A stretch of DNA of 64,000 bases from Uranotaenia lowii (lineage: Eukaryota > Arthropoda > Insecta > Diptera > Culicidae), in contig NC_073692.1 in assembly GCF_029784155.1 (NCBI RefSeq), positions 327,937,920-328,001,919 on the forward strand, written 5' to 3'. Shown in pieces: positions 12,481 to 24,844 of the stretch; the first letter of the stretch is position 1; each line of letters begins with the position of its first letter. The notes beneath the pieces are model-generated. The model saw only the letters and a program-made list of their open reading frames with translations, made no database searches and was not told the DNA's origin. The position numbers and the translations under genes are program-made.

Positions 12481-13940
12481 CCTAAGATACAGATTAGACG
12501 AAGTAAAAGTTGGAAAAACTGATCAATATCATGACTGAAAGAAGTGTGCGCCGGCCGATGGGAGCTACCAAGAATAAAGTAGAAATTTTTCTCACATCAA
12601 ACGATTAATAAGTTTTTCAAAATATTTCATTAATTCTCATAAGTTTACCTTTATTTTCTCCATAAAAAATTTTTCGATTAAACGAATGATTTTTGAGATA
12701 CACGCATTCGGAACTGTCCCATTTCTAAAAGTACACTGGATTATTTTTTTAAACGATTTTTGTGTTCGTGCAAAAAAGAAATCGTTTAAAAAAGTTCTAA
12801 ACAACCAGGCAAAATTCATCGCTAATTTCAGTAAAGTGGCCAACTTGGACTGTAAATCGATCATTTTCAACCAGGTAGACCATTCTGAGGTGATCTGAGT
12901 GAAACCGGGAAGCTCAAAGATTTGATTAGGATTGCTTTGTTTTGGGTTTTAAGCAATCTTCCGAAAATCAATCAAAATAAACACTCAGGATGCGTTTCCT
13001 GTTGGATACATTCTGATTGTATAATGGGTTAGCGCCTCTCGCAACTGCTTCGCCTGGCTGGTATGCAATCTCGATCAGCGCTCCTATCAGCTATGCAAAC
13101 CGAGTCGCATCATTCAGAATCATCGGTTTAGCTATCATCGCATATCGGAGATGAGTGAGATACACACTGATCCATTCTGAATGTCACTCACTCAGTATCC
13201 GCCTGGCTGATTAGAAATTGAAAAGACGGCGGAAGTGACCATCTTTCCATCACAAACACAACTACAGTTTTAATTTTATTCTTACTGTAGTAAAAAAAGC
13301 TGTAAAATCAAATAAATTTATTAATTTGCTAAGTTTAAAATCAAACAACATTTGCTAATGATCGGTTACATGTATCACTCGCTCACTGCCTGAACCATTC
13401 ACTCCTGATCCTAGCCCAACATGATTCGCCGTATGCATCGCTCTTTGGTGAGATTCCAATTTGATGATGGTGCTGTACTGTTTTGACAGAAAGCATCATG
13501 CGAGGCGATCTGTATTTTAGCGATGAATAGAACGATCGATGATCGGATAAGTCCAGTAGCAATCAATAACAAAACCCGATCGCTGTACGTTCAGTTGCGA
13601 AGTGCAATCAGGAACATTCATTGAAAATGAGTGATATTCGGAACACTGGTTTTAAGTCCGTTCCGGAACTTCCGCAGAGTCTCTTAGTGGCCATTCCGGC
13701 CCATGTTTTCGTCGGGTTGTATCGTCCGAATCAATTTATCACCCAAGAGTGGTTTGGACAAAAATCGGGAATGTCTAGAACCTGTTTTTGACGTATTCAA
13801 AAATCGTTTTATTTCAAGAAAAGGCGTTTCAAAAAAATCATTTTAATTAAAACCGTGTAAAATAAGATGTTTTAAAAAAGAAGCCAGTGTACTTAGCTTA
13901 AAGCATTTAATATTTTTTCAAGGCATTACTCGGTCCAGAC
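12481..13940. other. Unassigned sequence with GATCG-rich stretch
   Basis: No TIR pair resolved. Region 12980-13600 is GC-richer and holds many ATCGATC/GATCG words and a short inverted pair (CATTCAGAATCATCGGT near 13120, ACTGATCCATTCTGAATG near 13168). It may be a decayed repeat. No coding signal. Confidence 0.3.
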
Positions 13941-13947
13941 ATATTTT

Positions 13948-14036
13948 GATCCGAAAAGTTGCAACAAACTTAGCTTAGCTTAGCTTGATTGACTACTCAC
14001 ATCCACCTTGAATCATTGAACCCGAAATGCATTAAA
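13948..14036 (+). repeat. TTAGCTTAGCTTGATTGAC short repeat, copy 1
   Basis: Contains TTAGCTTAGCTTGATTGACT, ACTCACATCCACCTTGAA and CATTGAACCCGAAATGC. About 75 bp of this recurs at 46070-46140. The stretch TTTTGATCCGAAAAGTTGCA just before it also recurs at about 16562-16590. Origin unknown; probably the end of a dispersed element. Confidence 0.55.
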
Positions 14037-14164
14037 ACATTTTTTCAAAACAAATTTCTAAATTATTCAATGTGTTGTATTATTTATTTTCACTTTCAAT
14101 TCAAAGAAATTAGACAGCAGTAAATTAAAAAAAAAAACTTATAATTTGAAATTTATCAACATAT

Positions 14165-14460
14165 TTCGGATTCCGCGATCGCTGGTGTGGCTCAGTAGAA
14201 CGAATTCCACATCGCCAATGGTTGCTACTCCGTGATTGACCGAGGCCATCAATTTTGTCCAGAGGTCAAAAGAATGGTGTCTGGGATTGACAGCACATTC
14301 ACAATGAACAAAACTGATTTTCTCTCTTTACACATCAATAACGGCACCGGCCACGTCCTAGCAGTCAAGAGATAGATTTGGAAAAGAGAGAAAGGGATAA
14401 AAGAACAATATTGCGCTTTAGGACCGAGGTCACCTCTGCATCCTAGCAAATAAGTTTTTA
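14165..14460 (+). mobile_element. SINE-like repeat, candidate
   Basis: Starts with an A-box-like TGGCTCAGTAG near 14189, followed by a moderately GC-rich body (CCAATGGTTGCTACTCCGTG; GGCACCGGCCACGTCC). No clean B-box is visible. It stands out in composition from the AT-rich flanks. I cannot see a second copy in this window, so the call rests on style and general resemblance only. Confidence 0.4.
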
Positions 14461-15140
14461 GATTGGAGGCTTGGGTGAAAGGATATGATTAGGAAACACT
14501 TTAGACGAGTGTCAATTTTGCTATACCTATTCTGTTGTATTCTTAATTCATTCTATTCTCTTGTTATTCTGTTGTTTCCATATGAAACTCCTACATTTGA
14601 CGAAAACTTTTTTTTCCGGGAAAGACCAAAAATACACATTTTGTATGCCAAATATTCGTTTCAATAAAAAAAAATCGATTCCTGCTTCTATACAGATAAT
14701 ATGTTCATGAAAAAAGAGATACAAATTGCTAGTTGGTTTGATAATAATCAATTTAAAATTGAATTATTTTAACTAGTTTATTGGATTCAATATTTGAGAG
14801 TTTTTAATAAACTTTCTAATACAATTATATTTTTGATCTACAAAAGTTGTGTTTTTCTGATTTATCTATTTTAAAATTGAAAGAAACTATAGCCTTGATT
14901 CAAGAATCACACAAAAGCATGAAGTGTTCGTAGGTAAGCAAAAAAAAAAAACGCAATTTTTCATAATTTAAAACCTGTTTTTGCGTTGTTAGAATGATTA
15001 ATTGTTTTCGGGGCATAATTTATGATAATAATTACTAGAGAAGCTATGAGTTTCTGATCATTATCATTCTGCTTAACATCCTAACCTAACTTGATTTCAT
15101 GATATTTTAGCTCCCAATGCATAGTTGAAATATGTTATCA
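14461..15140. other. AT-rich sequence, nothing recognised
   Basis: No repeat end or coding signal resolved. Confidence 0.4.
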
Positions 15141-15141
15141 G

Positions 15142-16051
15142 TATGGGAGAGTGGGGAATCATGGGCCACTTTTTTTTTGTTGTTCCATAACTTCTTTATA
15201 ATAAAAGATAAAATGAAAATAAAAAATGGTATGGTTTTCTACATTTTCAAGGTATCATAAGATAATTTTTAAAATTTTTCATAAGTTATTTTCCCCAAAT
15301 TCTGACTGTTTTAAAAAAGCAATATTTTTTGGATTTTGAAAAATGGTGGAGAATCGTGGGCCACTTAATCCAAATTGACCAAATAACATGCAAAATTTAT
15401 GAGTTGACCCAAAACTGTGATTTCATAATTCATTTCGTTATTTTAAAGCAATTTCAGATGATGAAATAAAAAACAGAACTGTGTATGATCGAATACATTC
15501 CAAAACCTGGCTCGCGAACGTTTTGGCAAAATTCCTTATATAGGATGGACAAAATATTTTTCAAAACTCTTCATTTGGTATAAGAAAACTTTACAAAGAG
15601 GGAAAACGTATTTTAAGTTCTGAATGTGTATAAAAACATAAAAATATAGGTAGTTCAAGATGTGTGGCCCACGATTCCCCACAAGCAATGATTTGCAAAT
15701 TGGTTGCGTTTGTGTGACTTATTGATGTTTCATCAAAAATTTCTATTCCACGTGAAAGATCATGACAAAAATAAGATCATAAGCGTATGAGCATGTTTTT
15801 GTTCTGAACTTTAGGTTTCCCATCGATGCAATTAGCGGGTGTATTTTTAATTATGAAAGTAAATTTTTCTAACTTAGCTTGATGAATAAAAGAAGCATAT
15901 GATGCGTATTTAAGTCAACAACATAAAGAAATATATGCTCACGCAAAGCGACGACGATGACAGTTGGTTCGAGATTTTTATCTCAACACACATCTGAGAT
16001 ACTAAAAGTGGCCCACGTTTCCCCGTGGCCACGATACCCCACTCTCCCCTA
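15142..16051. mobile_element. TA-flanked MITE with GGGAGAGTGGGG ends
   Basis: Element 15144-16049. The left end reads TGGGAGAGTGGGGAATCATG; the reverse-complemented right end reads GGGGAGAGTGGGGTATCGTG, each flanked by TA. GTGGCCCACG/CGTGGGCCAC words are repeated near both ends and internally at about 15350 and 15665. No frame of note. Confidence 0.8.
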
Positions 16052-17080
16052 CTAAATGAAGAAAAAATTGATGTTTACGTGAACAGAGCTACTTATCTGA
16101 AAGATTTTATTCTATGCGAACTCTTTTTCTTTTCAGTACGATTTAGTGGTATGATTTTGAACATAATTTGCTCACTTGCCTACATAACTCGCCCTATAAT
16201 GTAATTATTTCATATATGAGATTTGATTATGAATAAGACAAAAATAATACTCATCTTGAGGATGATCCTATCGTCGAACTTTTGGCTCCCGACATGTGTT
16301 AGCTTTGGTAAAACCCATTCTTCAATCACCAGATACTTTTAGCCACTCGAGAGAGCGAGCCGGAACTGTTAACACAACCAACATTTTCGATTCTGGGCAT
16401 CGATCGAACATTCCAGGAATTTGATCGCTTAAACTTATTGCTCCTTTAGCTGTAAACAGCACCCTTCACATTTTACACTGGTTTTATTTGGAAATGTACA
16501 AGAAACTCTTCAAAGTGAAAAAATGAAACTTTCGGGAACATTTTCGCGGAACTGTCATAAACTTTTGATCCGAAAAGTTGCAACAAACATAGATTAAGTC
16601 ATTTTAGGAATGGGTAATGGCAATTCACATTATCAGCGTAATAAGATTTTCATAAATCACCTTCAGAAACCCATCCCTGCAGAGGTATGTTTATAAAATT
16701 TAGAAAATCCTTGCCACCTGTAAAAAAATTCAAGAAAAAAACTGTTAACTAGATTTTTCGAAAAAATAATTCTGGGTTAAAATGTATGCAATTTGATTCT
16801 CTGGTGTAAACGGATGAGCAATATTTGATTGAAAAAATCTTGACGAGACAAGAAAAATTCTCCATGTGGCCAAAAAATGTACCGTGTGGGAAAAAACTTA
16901 TGAAGCAAAGAATTTGTTTTCGGGAAAAAATCAGCGGGATTTGGAAATTGGCTGGTTAGCTGTAAACCTTTGCCATTCTTTTCCTTAAACAAATGCAACT
17001 TTTTCAATTCCAAACTTTTTTTTTCCACCGTAGATTTTCTTGGCCCTTTACAAACATTTTCTAGTCTCGTCAAGACATGA
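16052..17080. other. Unassigned AT-rich sequence
   Basis: Includes a second copy of the TTTTGATCCGAAAAGTTGCA word at about 16562. A 98-codon minus frame at 16777-17073 has no recognisable motif. Otherwise nothing seen. Confidence 0.35.
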
Positions 17081-17659
17081 TACCGTCAACTGGGGCTCCA
17101 TGCAACACTTTTCAACTTCAATGGTTTCTAAAATCTTAATGCTTACAGATAATCATACCTCTTGTACATCAAAAGTTTTAAGGTTGATGGGACACCAAAC
17201 TGACGTAATCAGAAAAATTTTTGGTTTTACCAGTTATTTGTAAATTTACAAAAACATGCGATTTTCACCCTACTAAGAAAAAAGGGTAAGTTGCAACAAA
17301 CTCTGTAATTAATGAAATATCAAATGAAAACGTTTGAAAATTTAAAGATTTTGATACATTTGTGATGTCGTAATGCATAAAGCACCAATTGCAGTAATTT
17401 TGTGGTTTTGTTCGAATTAAATCTCACATTTTTTCTGTCAAAAATGTTTTTAAGAAAAAAGTGTTAATCTGCTGCATACATTTAGGGGGAAAAAATACTA
17501 CAAAATATTCTATTATCATAAATCATGTCATTTAGGATGGATGAAATTTTAACGTTCACAAATGCATAATGCAAAACAATCATATCCTGGCCTATAGAAA
17601 CGCAATTTATAAGATTTAGTTCTGATTTGCATTTTGTTGCATTTTGCCCCAGTCAGCTA
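17081..17659. mobile_element. Degenerate TA-flanked MITE, ACCGTCAACTGGGGC ends
   Basis: The left end reads CCGTCAACTGGGGCTCCATG; the reverse-complemented right end reads GCTGACTGGGGCAAAATGC, flanked by TA. Inside at about 17470 is GCTGCATACATTTAGGGG, the block shared with the MITEs at 20470 and 52983, so it is a diverged relative of that family. Confidence 0.6.
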
Positions 17660-18490
17660 ACTGAATTATATAAATATTTATTTAAAAAAATTTGTGTTTG
17701 TTCGAAAAATATTTATACACCAACATGTTGGTATTGGATATTAAAAGCAATATTAAGTTTGTAGGTGATATCATTAAGCCAATCCGTCATACGAGGTAAA
17801 CTTTATTACGGCATCAGAAAATGTAAAAATTTGTGCATCTATTGCTCGATTTTTTAAATTTTTTATGAGAAACAAAAACTTTTTAAAACTCTTACACGAT
17901 GTTTAAAACTATGTCATCATCAATTTGTAATCATTCAATTATAATTTTATAACAGTTTATTGAAATTAAAGTTGAATGAGTGTTGTGGTATACAAATGTT
18001 GCATCTAACCCTTCCTTTGCATGTTGCCCAGTTTGACGGAACATGACATGATACGCACATCCGTATACATCCGAAAACCAAATGGCCCATTCTCTTTTTT
18101 GTCTTAAAATCCTTGAAATTATTAAATTTCTTACATTGCACAACATTCCAATGCATTATTCTATTATAGAGTTTAAACATCGGTTGTAGGTTGTTAGCTT
18201 CGAGGAAAAATTTAAATTGTAAAAAAAAACATCCCAGAAAAATGCATAGAAAGAGAAAATAAAATCAACAATTTTTGATAACAATTAAAAGTCAAATGCT
18301 GAGTAGACAGCTTTTTCCAAAAAAAAAAAAACATTTTGTTATAAAAGGTTGATGTTGACTTTTAATTTCTCTATTGTTATGAAAACTATCCATAAACCTT
18401 TACAAATTAATAATCAATGACCCACTTGGCAAAGAAGTGCTTAACACCGAGAACTCTAATCGTTTGACAGACTTCTAAAAATTTATAATC
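17660..18490. other. AT-rich sequence, nothing recognised
   Basis: No repeat end or coding signal resolved. Confidence 0.4.
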
Positions 18491-20318
18491 TATAGGTAAT
18501 ATATAAAAATGAATTTCGGTCTGTCTGTCTGTCTGTCTGTCTGTCTTTCTGTCTGTTCCCTATAGACTCAGAAACTACTGATTCGATTTCCGTGAAACTT
18601 GGCAGGTGGGGGTATTGGAGGCCGGGGAAGGTTCCTATTGTTGTTTGGGACCCCTCCTCCTAACAGGAAGGGGGGGAGGGGCCTCCCAAACAAAAGACAA
18701 TTTTTTGAATAACTCGAGAACCAATCAAGCAAATGGTATCAAATTTGGCATGGGGTGGTATTTGGGAACGATGTATATTTCTATGAATACTAGGTACCCC
18801 TCCCTCCTGTCAGTGGGATGATAGAAATGGGGGAGGGGGCTATCTTACAATTTTTCATATAACTCGAAAACTAATCAAGATATTGGAACCAAATTTGGCA
18901 CGGGAAGGTATTTGGATACGAAAAATATTTCAAAGATTATTTGAGACCCCTCCCTCTTTGCAGTTGAAAGGGGGAGGGGCCTTTTTTATTTTTTTTAAAT
19001 AACTCAAAAACAAATAAAGCAAATGGAACCAAATTTGGCATGAGAAGGTATTTGGATACGAAAAATATGTCTATGACTATTTGAGACCCCTCCCTCTTTC
19101 CAGTAGGGATATAAAAAGGGTGGAGGGGCCCTCTTTTTAATTTTTTAAATAACTCAAAAACTAATAAAGCAAATGGAACCGAATTTAGCATGGCGGATAT
19201 TTGGGAACGTGACATGTTCTAATGATTGTTTGAGATCCCTTCCTTCTTCCAGCGGGGAGAAAGGAAAAAGAGAGCGAAGTTTCATACAATTTGTATTGCA
19301 TAACTCAAGAACTACAACAGAAAATGGAACCAAATTTGGAATGGAACAGAAGGGGGATGGTACTTCTTTTCAAGTTTATGCATGACTCAAGAATTTACAA
19401 CCAAATACAACCAAATTTGGCGTGTTATCGTATTTCAATACGAGAAATTTGTTTATGTCTAACAATTCCTTTCTTGCAGTGGGATGATAGAATTGGGAAT
19501 AAAGGAAGGGAAGAGGAAAGTTTACATTTAACTTTTTTTTTAAACCGAGAAATTGACAAAATTCAACATGGAAAATCGTTTTGGTATGATTCTTTGATTA
19601 TCTGACACACCATCCTCCTTTCAGTGAGTATGTACATAGGAGGAGGGAGGTGAGCCCATAACAATTTTTTTTAGCATAGGTTCTCGAATTATGTTAACGA
19701 AGCCAATAAATGGAAACAAATAAGGCATGGAAAGTTACTTGGTTACGACATATGTTTCCACGATTGTTATAGACCCTTACGCATTACAGTGTAGAGAGGG
19801 GAAGAAAGGAGGGAGTTCCATATAAATTTTGTTGTAAAGCTTAAAAACTTATCAACCAATGGAAAATACAAGAAGATTTTCGGGAAAGAAAAAAATGGGA
19901 ATGATTATTAAAGATCACGAACTCCATTCAGCAGGGGGGGGGGGAGAAAGGCCAGGGGGGGTTCATAAGTTTTTTAGCATAAATCCAGAACATATCAAGC
20001 AACCATATTTTATCTGTTGGATTGTTTGCGTACAATTAATTCGAGACCCTCCTTTTTTAGAGCGAAGCTTAAATAAAAATTTTAAAATTATCAGATCTCT
20101 TACACAAATTTATAGATCAAGATTCAGAATATAAGTTTAAGTTATTTTTGTGTTGCAACCCGAAACTCCTGCTGCAGCTCTCATTTAATCGCGGTTGCTT
20201 ATGAATTATGTTATAATTTGATTTTAAATAATGCCAACAAAACAATTAAAATTTGAATAAATTCTGAAAATATCTTTCGATTTTGGAAGGTGTAGCAAAG
20301 CACACCGGGTCAGCTAGT
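18491..20318 (+). mobile_element. Helentron-like element with internal tandem array
   Basis: Starts near TAATATATAAAAATGAATTT, followed by a GTCT microsatellite and TGTTCCCTATAGACTCAGAA. It ends CACCGGGTCAGCTAGT (20303-20318), the kind of 3' end seen in non-autonomous Helentron/DINE-1/HINE elements of insects (established knowledge; no database check made). Between lie about ten imperfect units of 130-150 bp, recognised by AACTC(G/A)A(G/A)AAC, AAGCAAATGGAACCAAATTT and GACCCCTCCC, starting near 18711, 18861, 19001, 19151, 19301 and onward with growing divergence. No RepHel frame is present. Confidence 0.72.
18518..18552 (+). repeat. GTCT tetranucleotide microsatellite
   Basis: Run of GTCT repeats with one TTCT interruption inside the 5' part of the Helentron-like element. 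The complementary GACA run occurs at 7663-7680 and 49569-49586 in minus-strand copies. Confidence 0.9.
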
Positions 20319-20467
20319 ATGAAATAAATCTTAATTTTTTTTTTAATTTTCTTCAATAATGTCAGAAAAACTCGTCTTTCCACATTTTAAAAACTGTAGA
20401 ATTTTTCTTTTAAAGACCATGCATAATTCTTATCATCATGAAAATATTATTCCCGAATTCAATAGAG

Positions 20468-21388
20468 TACCGTAAACTGGGGGAACTTTGATCACTTTTT
20501 TCATTCATTTTTGAATATTTTGGAAGGGGTTGCTTTTTCGTAGTACCTAAATGCTTTAAAACCCTTACTGAGGTGAGGAGTATCAAACATGATCATTGAT
20601 TGCAGTAAATTCAAATGGCATTTGTGGTCATAATTAAATGTTTGTTACAAAACCAGATTTCGAGTTTCGGGGTTACTTTGATCACTTTGGTTTAAACGTA
20701 TCTCAACATCTTCAAATTTATTGTTTTGATGCCATTAAGCACAGAAGGCTCAAAATATCGATAACAGTATTTTTTGTTTGGACTCGATTGAATTTTTCAA
20801 CGTTTTCTTTCAAAAACAAAGATTCTCAAAAGATGGACAATGTTGCTGCATACATTTAGGGGCAAAAATTATAAACATTTCTTTATATTTTTGGCCTCAA
20901 AAACAAATGAAATTTTATCTTCATGCAATTCCCTGAGTCCTTGAACTGTTCCCATGTTCTTTTTTTCTTCAAACTTAATCGTTTGATAGGGTTTTTAGTC
21001 ATTTTTTATATTCCATTATTTTATATTATTTATAATATTATTTATATAATAACGCTTAAACTAAACCCAAACCAAGAAAAAAGTTAAAACTTTCACATTT
21101 GACAACCCATTTGCTTCTAAATGCTTAAATTTGATCAGGAAAGATGTTTGTTTGTGAGCCTTCAAAAACCAAGATATTTTAAGATTTTAAAATTACATTT
21201 GAAGTAATATAAAAAATCTTCTAATAAAAACCAAATTTAGCTTATATGTAACTTAATTTATAGGCTTTCAAACGTAGTAAATAGTTTTCAGATATTTTAA
21301 CTTTAAACTTAGTTTATGATGATTATCTGCAAAAATTTCATGTTGATCAAAGTTACCCCGCTGATCAAAGTTCCCCCAGTTTACGGTA
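20468..21388. mobile_element. TA-flanked MITE, CCGTAAACTGGGGG family, copy 1
   Basis: Element 20470-21386 with inverted ends CCGTAAACTGGGGGAACTTT and TA on both sides. Near the ends GATCAAAGTT and ACTTTGATCA recur. An internal block GCTGCATACATTTAGGGGC (about 20848) is shared with the copy at 52983 (opposite orientation) and with 17081. No transposase frame. Probably mobilised by a Tc1/mariner transposase. Confidence 0.87.
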
Positions 21389-21647
21389 ATACCCGAATTT
21401 AATACGTCAATACACAAAAAAAATCTTTTTCATCTTCATTATAAACTTCGATTGATGCTGAAATGAATCACTGAAATAAATTTGAAGAATTTGATTGGCA
21501 AACTTAAACATTTTGTGAAATATTTTTTATAAGTATTTGCCTTAGTTTTTCAACTCTTAATTTTTGTGTTCTGCAAACACCTTTTTGGAAGCAAAAAATC
21601 TAACTAATAATGAAAGGTTTGAAGAACCTCTTAGCTGAATGAAACTA

Positions 21648-21849
21648 TGATTTCAAAGTAGTCGATGATTCCTTTGAATTCAGCTACAGTATTTGAAAGA
21701 CCCAAATACTAGTATTTTACTAGCTACTTGCTAGCATCCTCATCGATAACCCACTGAGGATGCTAGCAAGTAGCTAGTGAAATACCAATATTTGGGTCTT
21801 TCAAATAATGCAGCTGAATTCAAAGGAATCTTCGACTACTTTGAAATCA
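21648..21849. mobile_element. 202-bp hairpin element
   Basis: Nearly perfect inverted repeat with arms of about 90 bp around a 14-nt centre (GCATCCTC ... GAGGATGC). Outer arms begin TGATTTCAAAGTAGTCGA. No clear target duplication seen. Likely a small foldback MITE. Confidence 0.75.
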
Positions 21850-22770
21850 AAAAATCTTAATTTCAAATAAAAATAACCTAGTATCTACTGTTTATCTTTC
21901 CAGTCCAGGACCCAATACTTTAATTAACGACGACAAAATACTCAGAGCTTGATATTTTTCAACTATGATTTTTGGAATCGATTATAATTTAATGAATATA
22001 AAATATACTTTTTTAGCCTATTATTGTGATAACTGGGAGAATATGAATATTAAAAAGAATTTTATCTCTGTTTTTAATCACTGCTCTCTTGAAATAAAAT
22101 TAAATCATCTCTTTTTTATTAAATTTAAATCAATCATCATCTTGAATGTACGTGTTTTTAAATAAATTTGTTTAAATTCAGAATGGGCATTGCCTTGTAG
22201 AAAATTCACATTTCAAATTGTCATTTCAGAATTTAGATTTAACAGAGAAATTTTCTAATCAATCCTTCAATTAAAATAAAGAAAAGAAATGTAAAATAAT
22301 ATGACTAAAAATGAACAATTATTTTCTTTTTGTTCTACAATTTTTAAACATGGTTAATTTCTGATCTGATCTGATCTGAAATTTATTTTAGAATTTGGAT
22401 TTGATTTCTATTAAAATCTTGTGCTATATTTTATGTTTTCTATTTCATTGAACTGACTCTTATGTCCAACCTTTGAATTCTGTTTTTTATTTGAAAGTTT
22501 AATCCGCATTCTTTTTATAGTGTTTCGAAAACATTGACTTCAAATATCTAGTTCAGAATAAGAATCATTTATTGCATTATTTATTTATAACTTACCGGGA
22601 ATGAAATTGATTTCAAACATTGAATATAAAATTTTTTGGATAGTATCCTTGAAGTTTATTTGTTTTTCGTGGTTTTGTGATGCTCATTAGTACGATAACG
22701 GTTTAAGAAATAAATTAAATTTTGATTGTGTATTTTTGGTATTAAAGATTATTATTTCCAGCTAAACTTG
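21850..22770. other. AT-rich sequence, one short CTGAT repeat
   Basis: A short tandem run CTGATCTGATCTGATCTGA at about 22360. Otherwise no feature seen. Confidence 0.4.
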
Positions 22771-22836
22771 TACTTCAAAACCCCCCCCCCCCCTCCTCCT
22801 CCCCATGGACGAGTTTTTCGCACGGGTTTGGTTGAG
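22771..22836 (-). mobile_element. Solo end of a hAT-like element (C-run type)
   Basis: C-run, CTCCTCCTCCCCATGGACGA, then TTCGCACGGGTTTG. Its reverse complement matches the left end of the element at 23212 (CGTGCGAA, then ACTCGTCCATGG and a G-run). No matching partner end is visible nearby, so it is a fragment. Confidence 0.6.
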
Positions 22837-23203
22837 AGGGTTCTTATTCTTGGACACAACCTGAAAATTGTTGGTGGCATACCATTCCTTGGTCTTTTTT
22901 TAAATGGCCGGTTCCCAATTCGGTCAAAAGCAGTACTGACAAGTCATGTTTTTTAGAAAAGGCAGCAAACGCCTTTGAAGTCACCCTTGCACGTTAATTT
23001 CGACAAACATTCTCGGAACACTTTAATTTCTTAGGTGACGGTTGATTTAAAAATTGAATTTCAAAATCCAACTAGAAGCTATATTCTTCACACTCACACA
23101 CACACCTACAAAATAAGGATTGTTCAGGTTTTATATGAATGATTAGAAAAAATACAGCGAAGTTAAGTTGACTACTTTTTTATCCAAATACCTCTAAGTG
23201 TCA
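22837..23203. other. Unassigned sequence
   Basis: Between two related hAT-like ends; includes a short CA-rich run near 23095. No coding signal. Confidence 0.35.
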
Positions 23204-24844
23204 GTTGATCTCAGGCCCGTGCGAAGGACTCGTCCATGGGGGGGGGGGGGTTCGAAATTGAAATTTAGCTAGAAATACCAAAAATATCAAAAAAAGGCAC
23301 TGTATGTTTAGTAGAAGGACTCAAAGAAAAAAAAAAAAGTTACGCTAATTTTTGCATAGGCTGAAAGAAGAGCTTTTTCCAGTTCATTTCCACGAATTAT
23401 TAAAATATTTGGTTGGTGACCCCCGTTAAAATATTTTTCTGAAATGTTTCTTTTTAAAATATTTTCAAAAAAATATATTTTAAGCGTTTTAAAATAATAA
23501 TGGTACTAATTCTTTAATTTTAACTTTCAATAACATTAATTGAACGGGTTAACTCAACATTCTCATCAAATTCCATAATGAAAATCAAAACACTGGTTAC
23601 AGAAACACAAAAATTTAAACTTCAAAACAAAGACAAGCTTATTAAAAAATGTTCAAATTTTCTTAAAAGTTTCACTATAAAATTCAGTAAATTTGTATTG
23701 AAAAAATACAGTAGAACTTGGTTATTTTTTTTTAAATGTTAACTTAATTGATCGGCCTTGTCGGTAAAAGTCATGTTTATTAGTAAGAACATTTCAAGAT
23801 TATGAGTATGAAAATTTGTTCCATTAGGAACAAATTGATGTCATTTGATGAAAATAATTCTTATCAAATTCTACATGCAAATTTTGGATATTTATTCATT
23901 CCATTTCTTTCAATCTGCTAATTCTTTATAGCCTTCAATTCATGATTCAAATAAACAAACTTCTTGTCATCTGGAAGACGATTTGATTTTTGCTTTAAAA
24001 GTAACTTAAATGCATTTTAGTTAATACATCTTTAAAAGTTCGGTTTATATCTATGATTATACAAAATTGGGAAAAAGTGAACAAATTAAAAACTTTAATA
24101 AGTTTTCTTTCGCAGAAGTCAAAATTACTTACGGTCTCAAGGAAAAAACCCTTAGTTTTGAATTTGTATGAAATGTTTCAAAGTTTTATCAGAAAAGCGC
24201 AGAATTTTCGTATATAATTTATAAATATTTTCAAAAGTTGCAAGACAGCAAAATAAATCAAAATTAGCTTTAAAATTCTTTGCACCAGATTTAAATGTGC
24301 ATTTTGTGGCCTTATGTAATTTATCAAAATCCTCAAACGTCGAGTTGAGTAATTAGAAAAAAAACCCAAATTAAAGTAGATGTTGAAATTGGTTGGTCTC
24401 TTGAAAAATATTTCAGATCAGCATTAAATTTATTATGATATACAAATGTTTTATAATTAACCGAATGATTCGTAACAAACTAAATGAATCAACTTGCTTA
24501 GATACATTTCTTAACAAAACCCAATTTTAAAGAAAAGGTAGAGTTTTATTTTAAATTTTAAATCGAAATTAAAAGATAAAAACTAGTTTCAATTCGTAAT
24601 GTTATGTACTGTAGCAGAATGAAATATCTTAGGCCTAGAGTGATACAGGACTAAAAACAAAAATTTTAAGACATGTTTGTTTACACTTATTTTTAAACAC
24701 CTTTTGGGATAAAGTAATTTCCCGTTACTATGGTAATTTCTTTCTTGAACTGAAAAATTTCACCTTGAAAAAATCTCCATGGGGGGGTTAAACCCCTAAA
24801 CCCACCCCCCCCCCCCCCCCCGTTCGCACGGCCTTGGTTGATCT
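23204..24844. mobile_element. hAT-type element with G/C-run ends, 8-bp TSD
   Basis: Element 23212-24836 bounded by a perfect 8-bp duplication GTTGATCT (23204-23211 and 24837-24844). Ends: CAGGCCCGTGCGAA at left, TTCGCACGGCCTTG at right, each followed inward by a long homopolymer (G-run near 23238, C-run near 24805). Duplication length and end style fit hAT. The interior is AT-rich with only short frames and no recognised transposase. Confidence 0.85.

Noticed and set aside
16777..17073. 98-codon minus frame
   Set aside because: Lysine/phenylalanine-rich translation typical of AT-rich non-coding DNA; no motif.
18518..20110. CRISPR-like spaced repeats
   Set aside because: Units are 130-150 bp, imperfect and contiguous, in a eukaryotic transposon; not a CRISPR array.
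18606..20134. Frames of 70-104 codons on both strands
   Set aside because: Same cause: tandem repeat units of the Helentron-like element.
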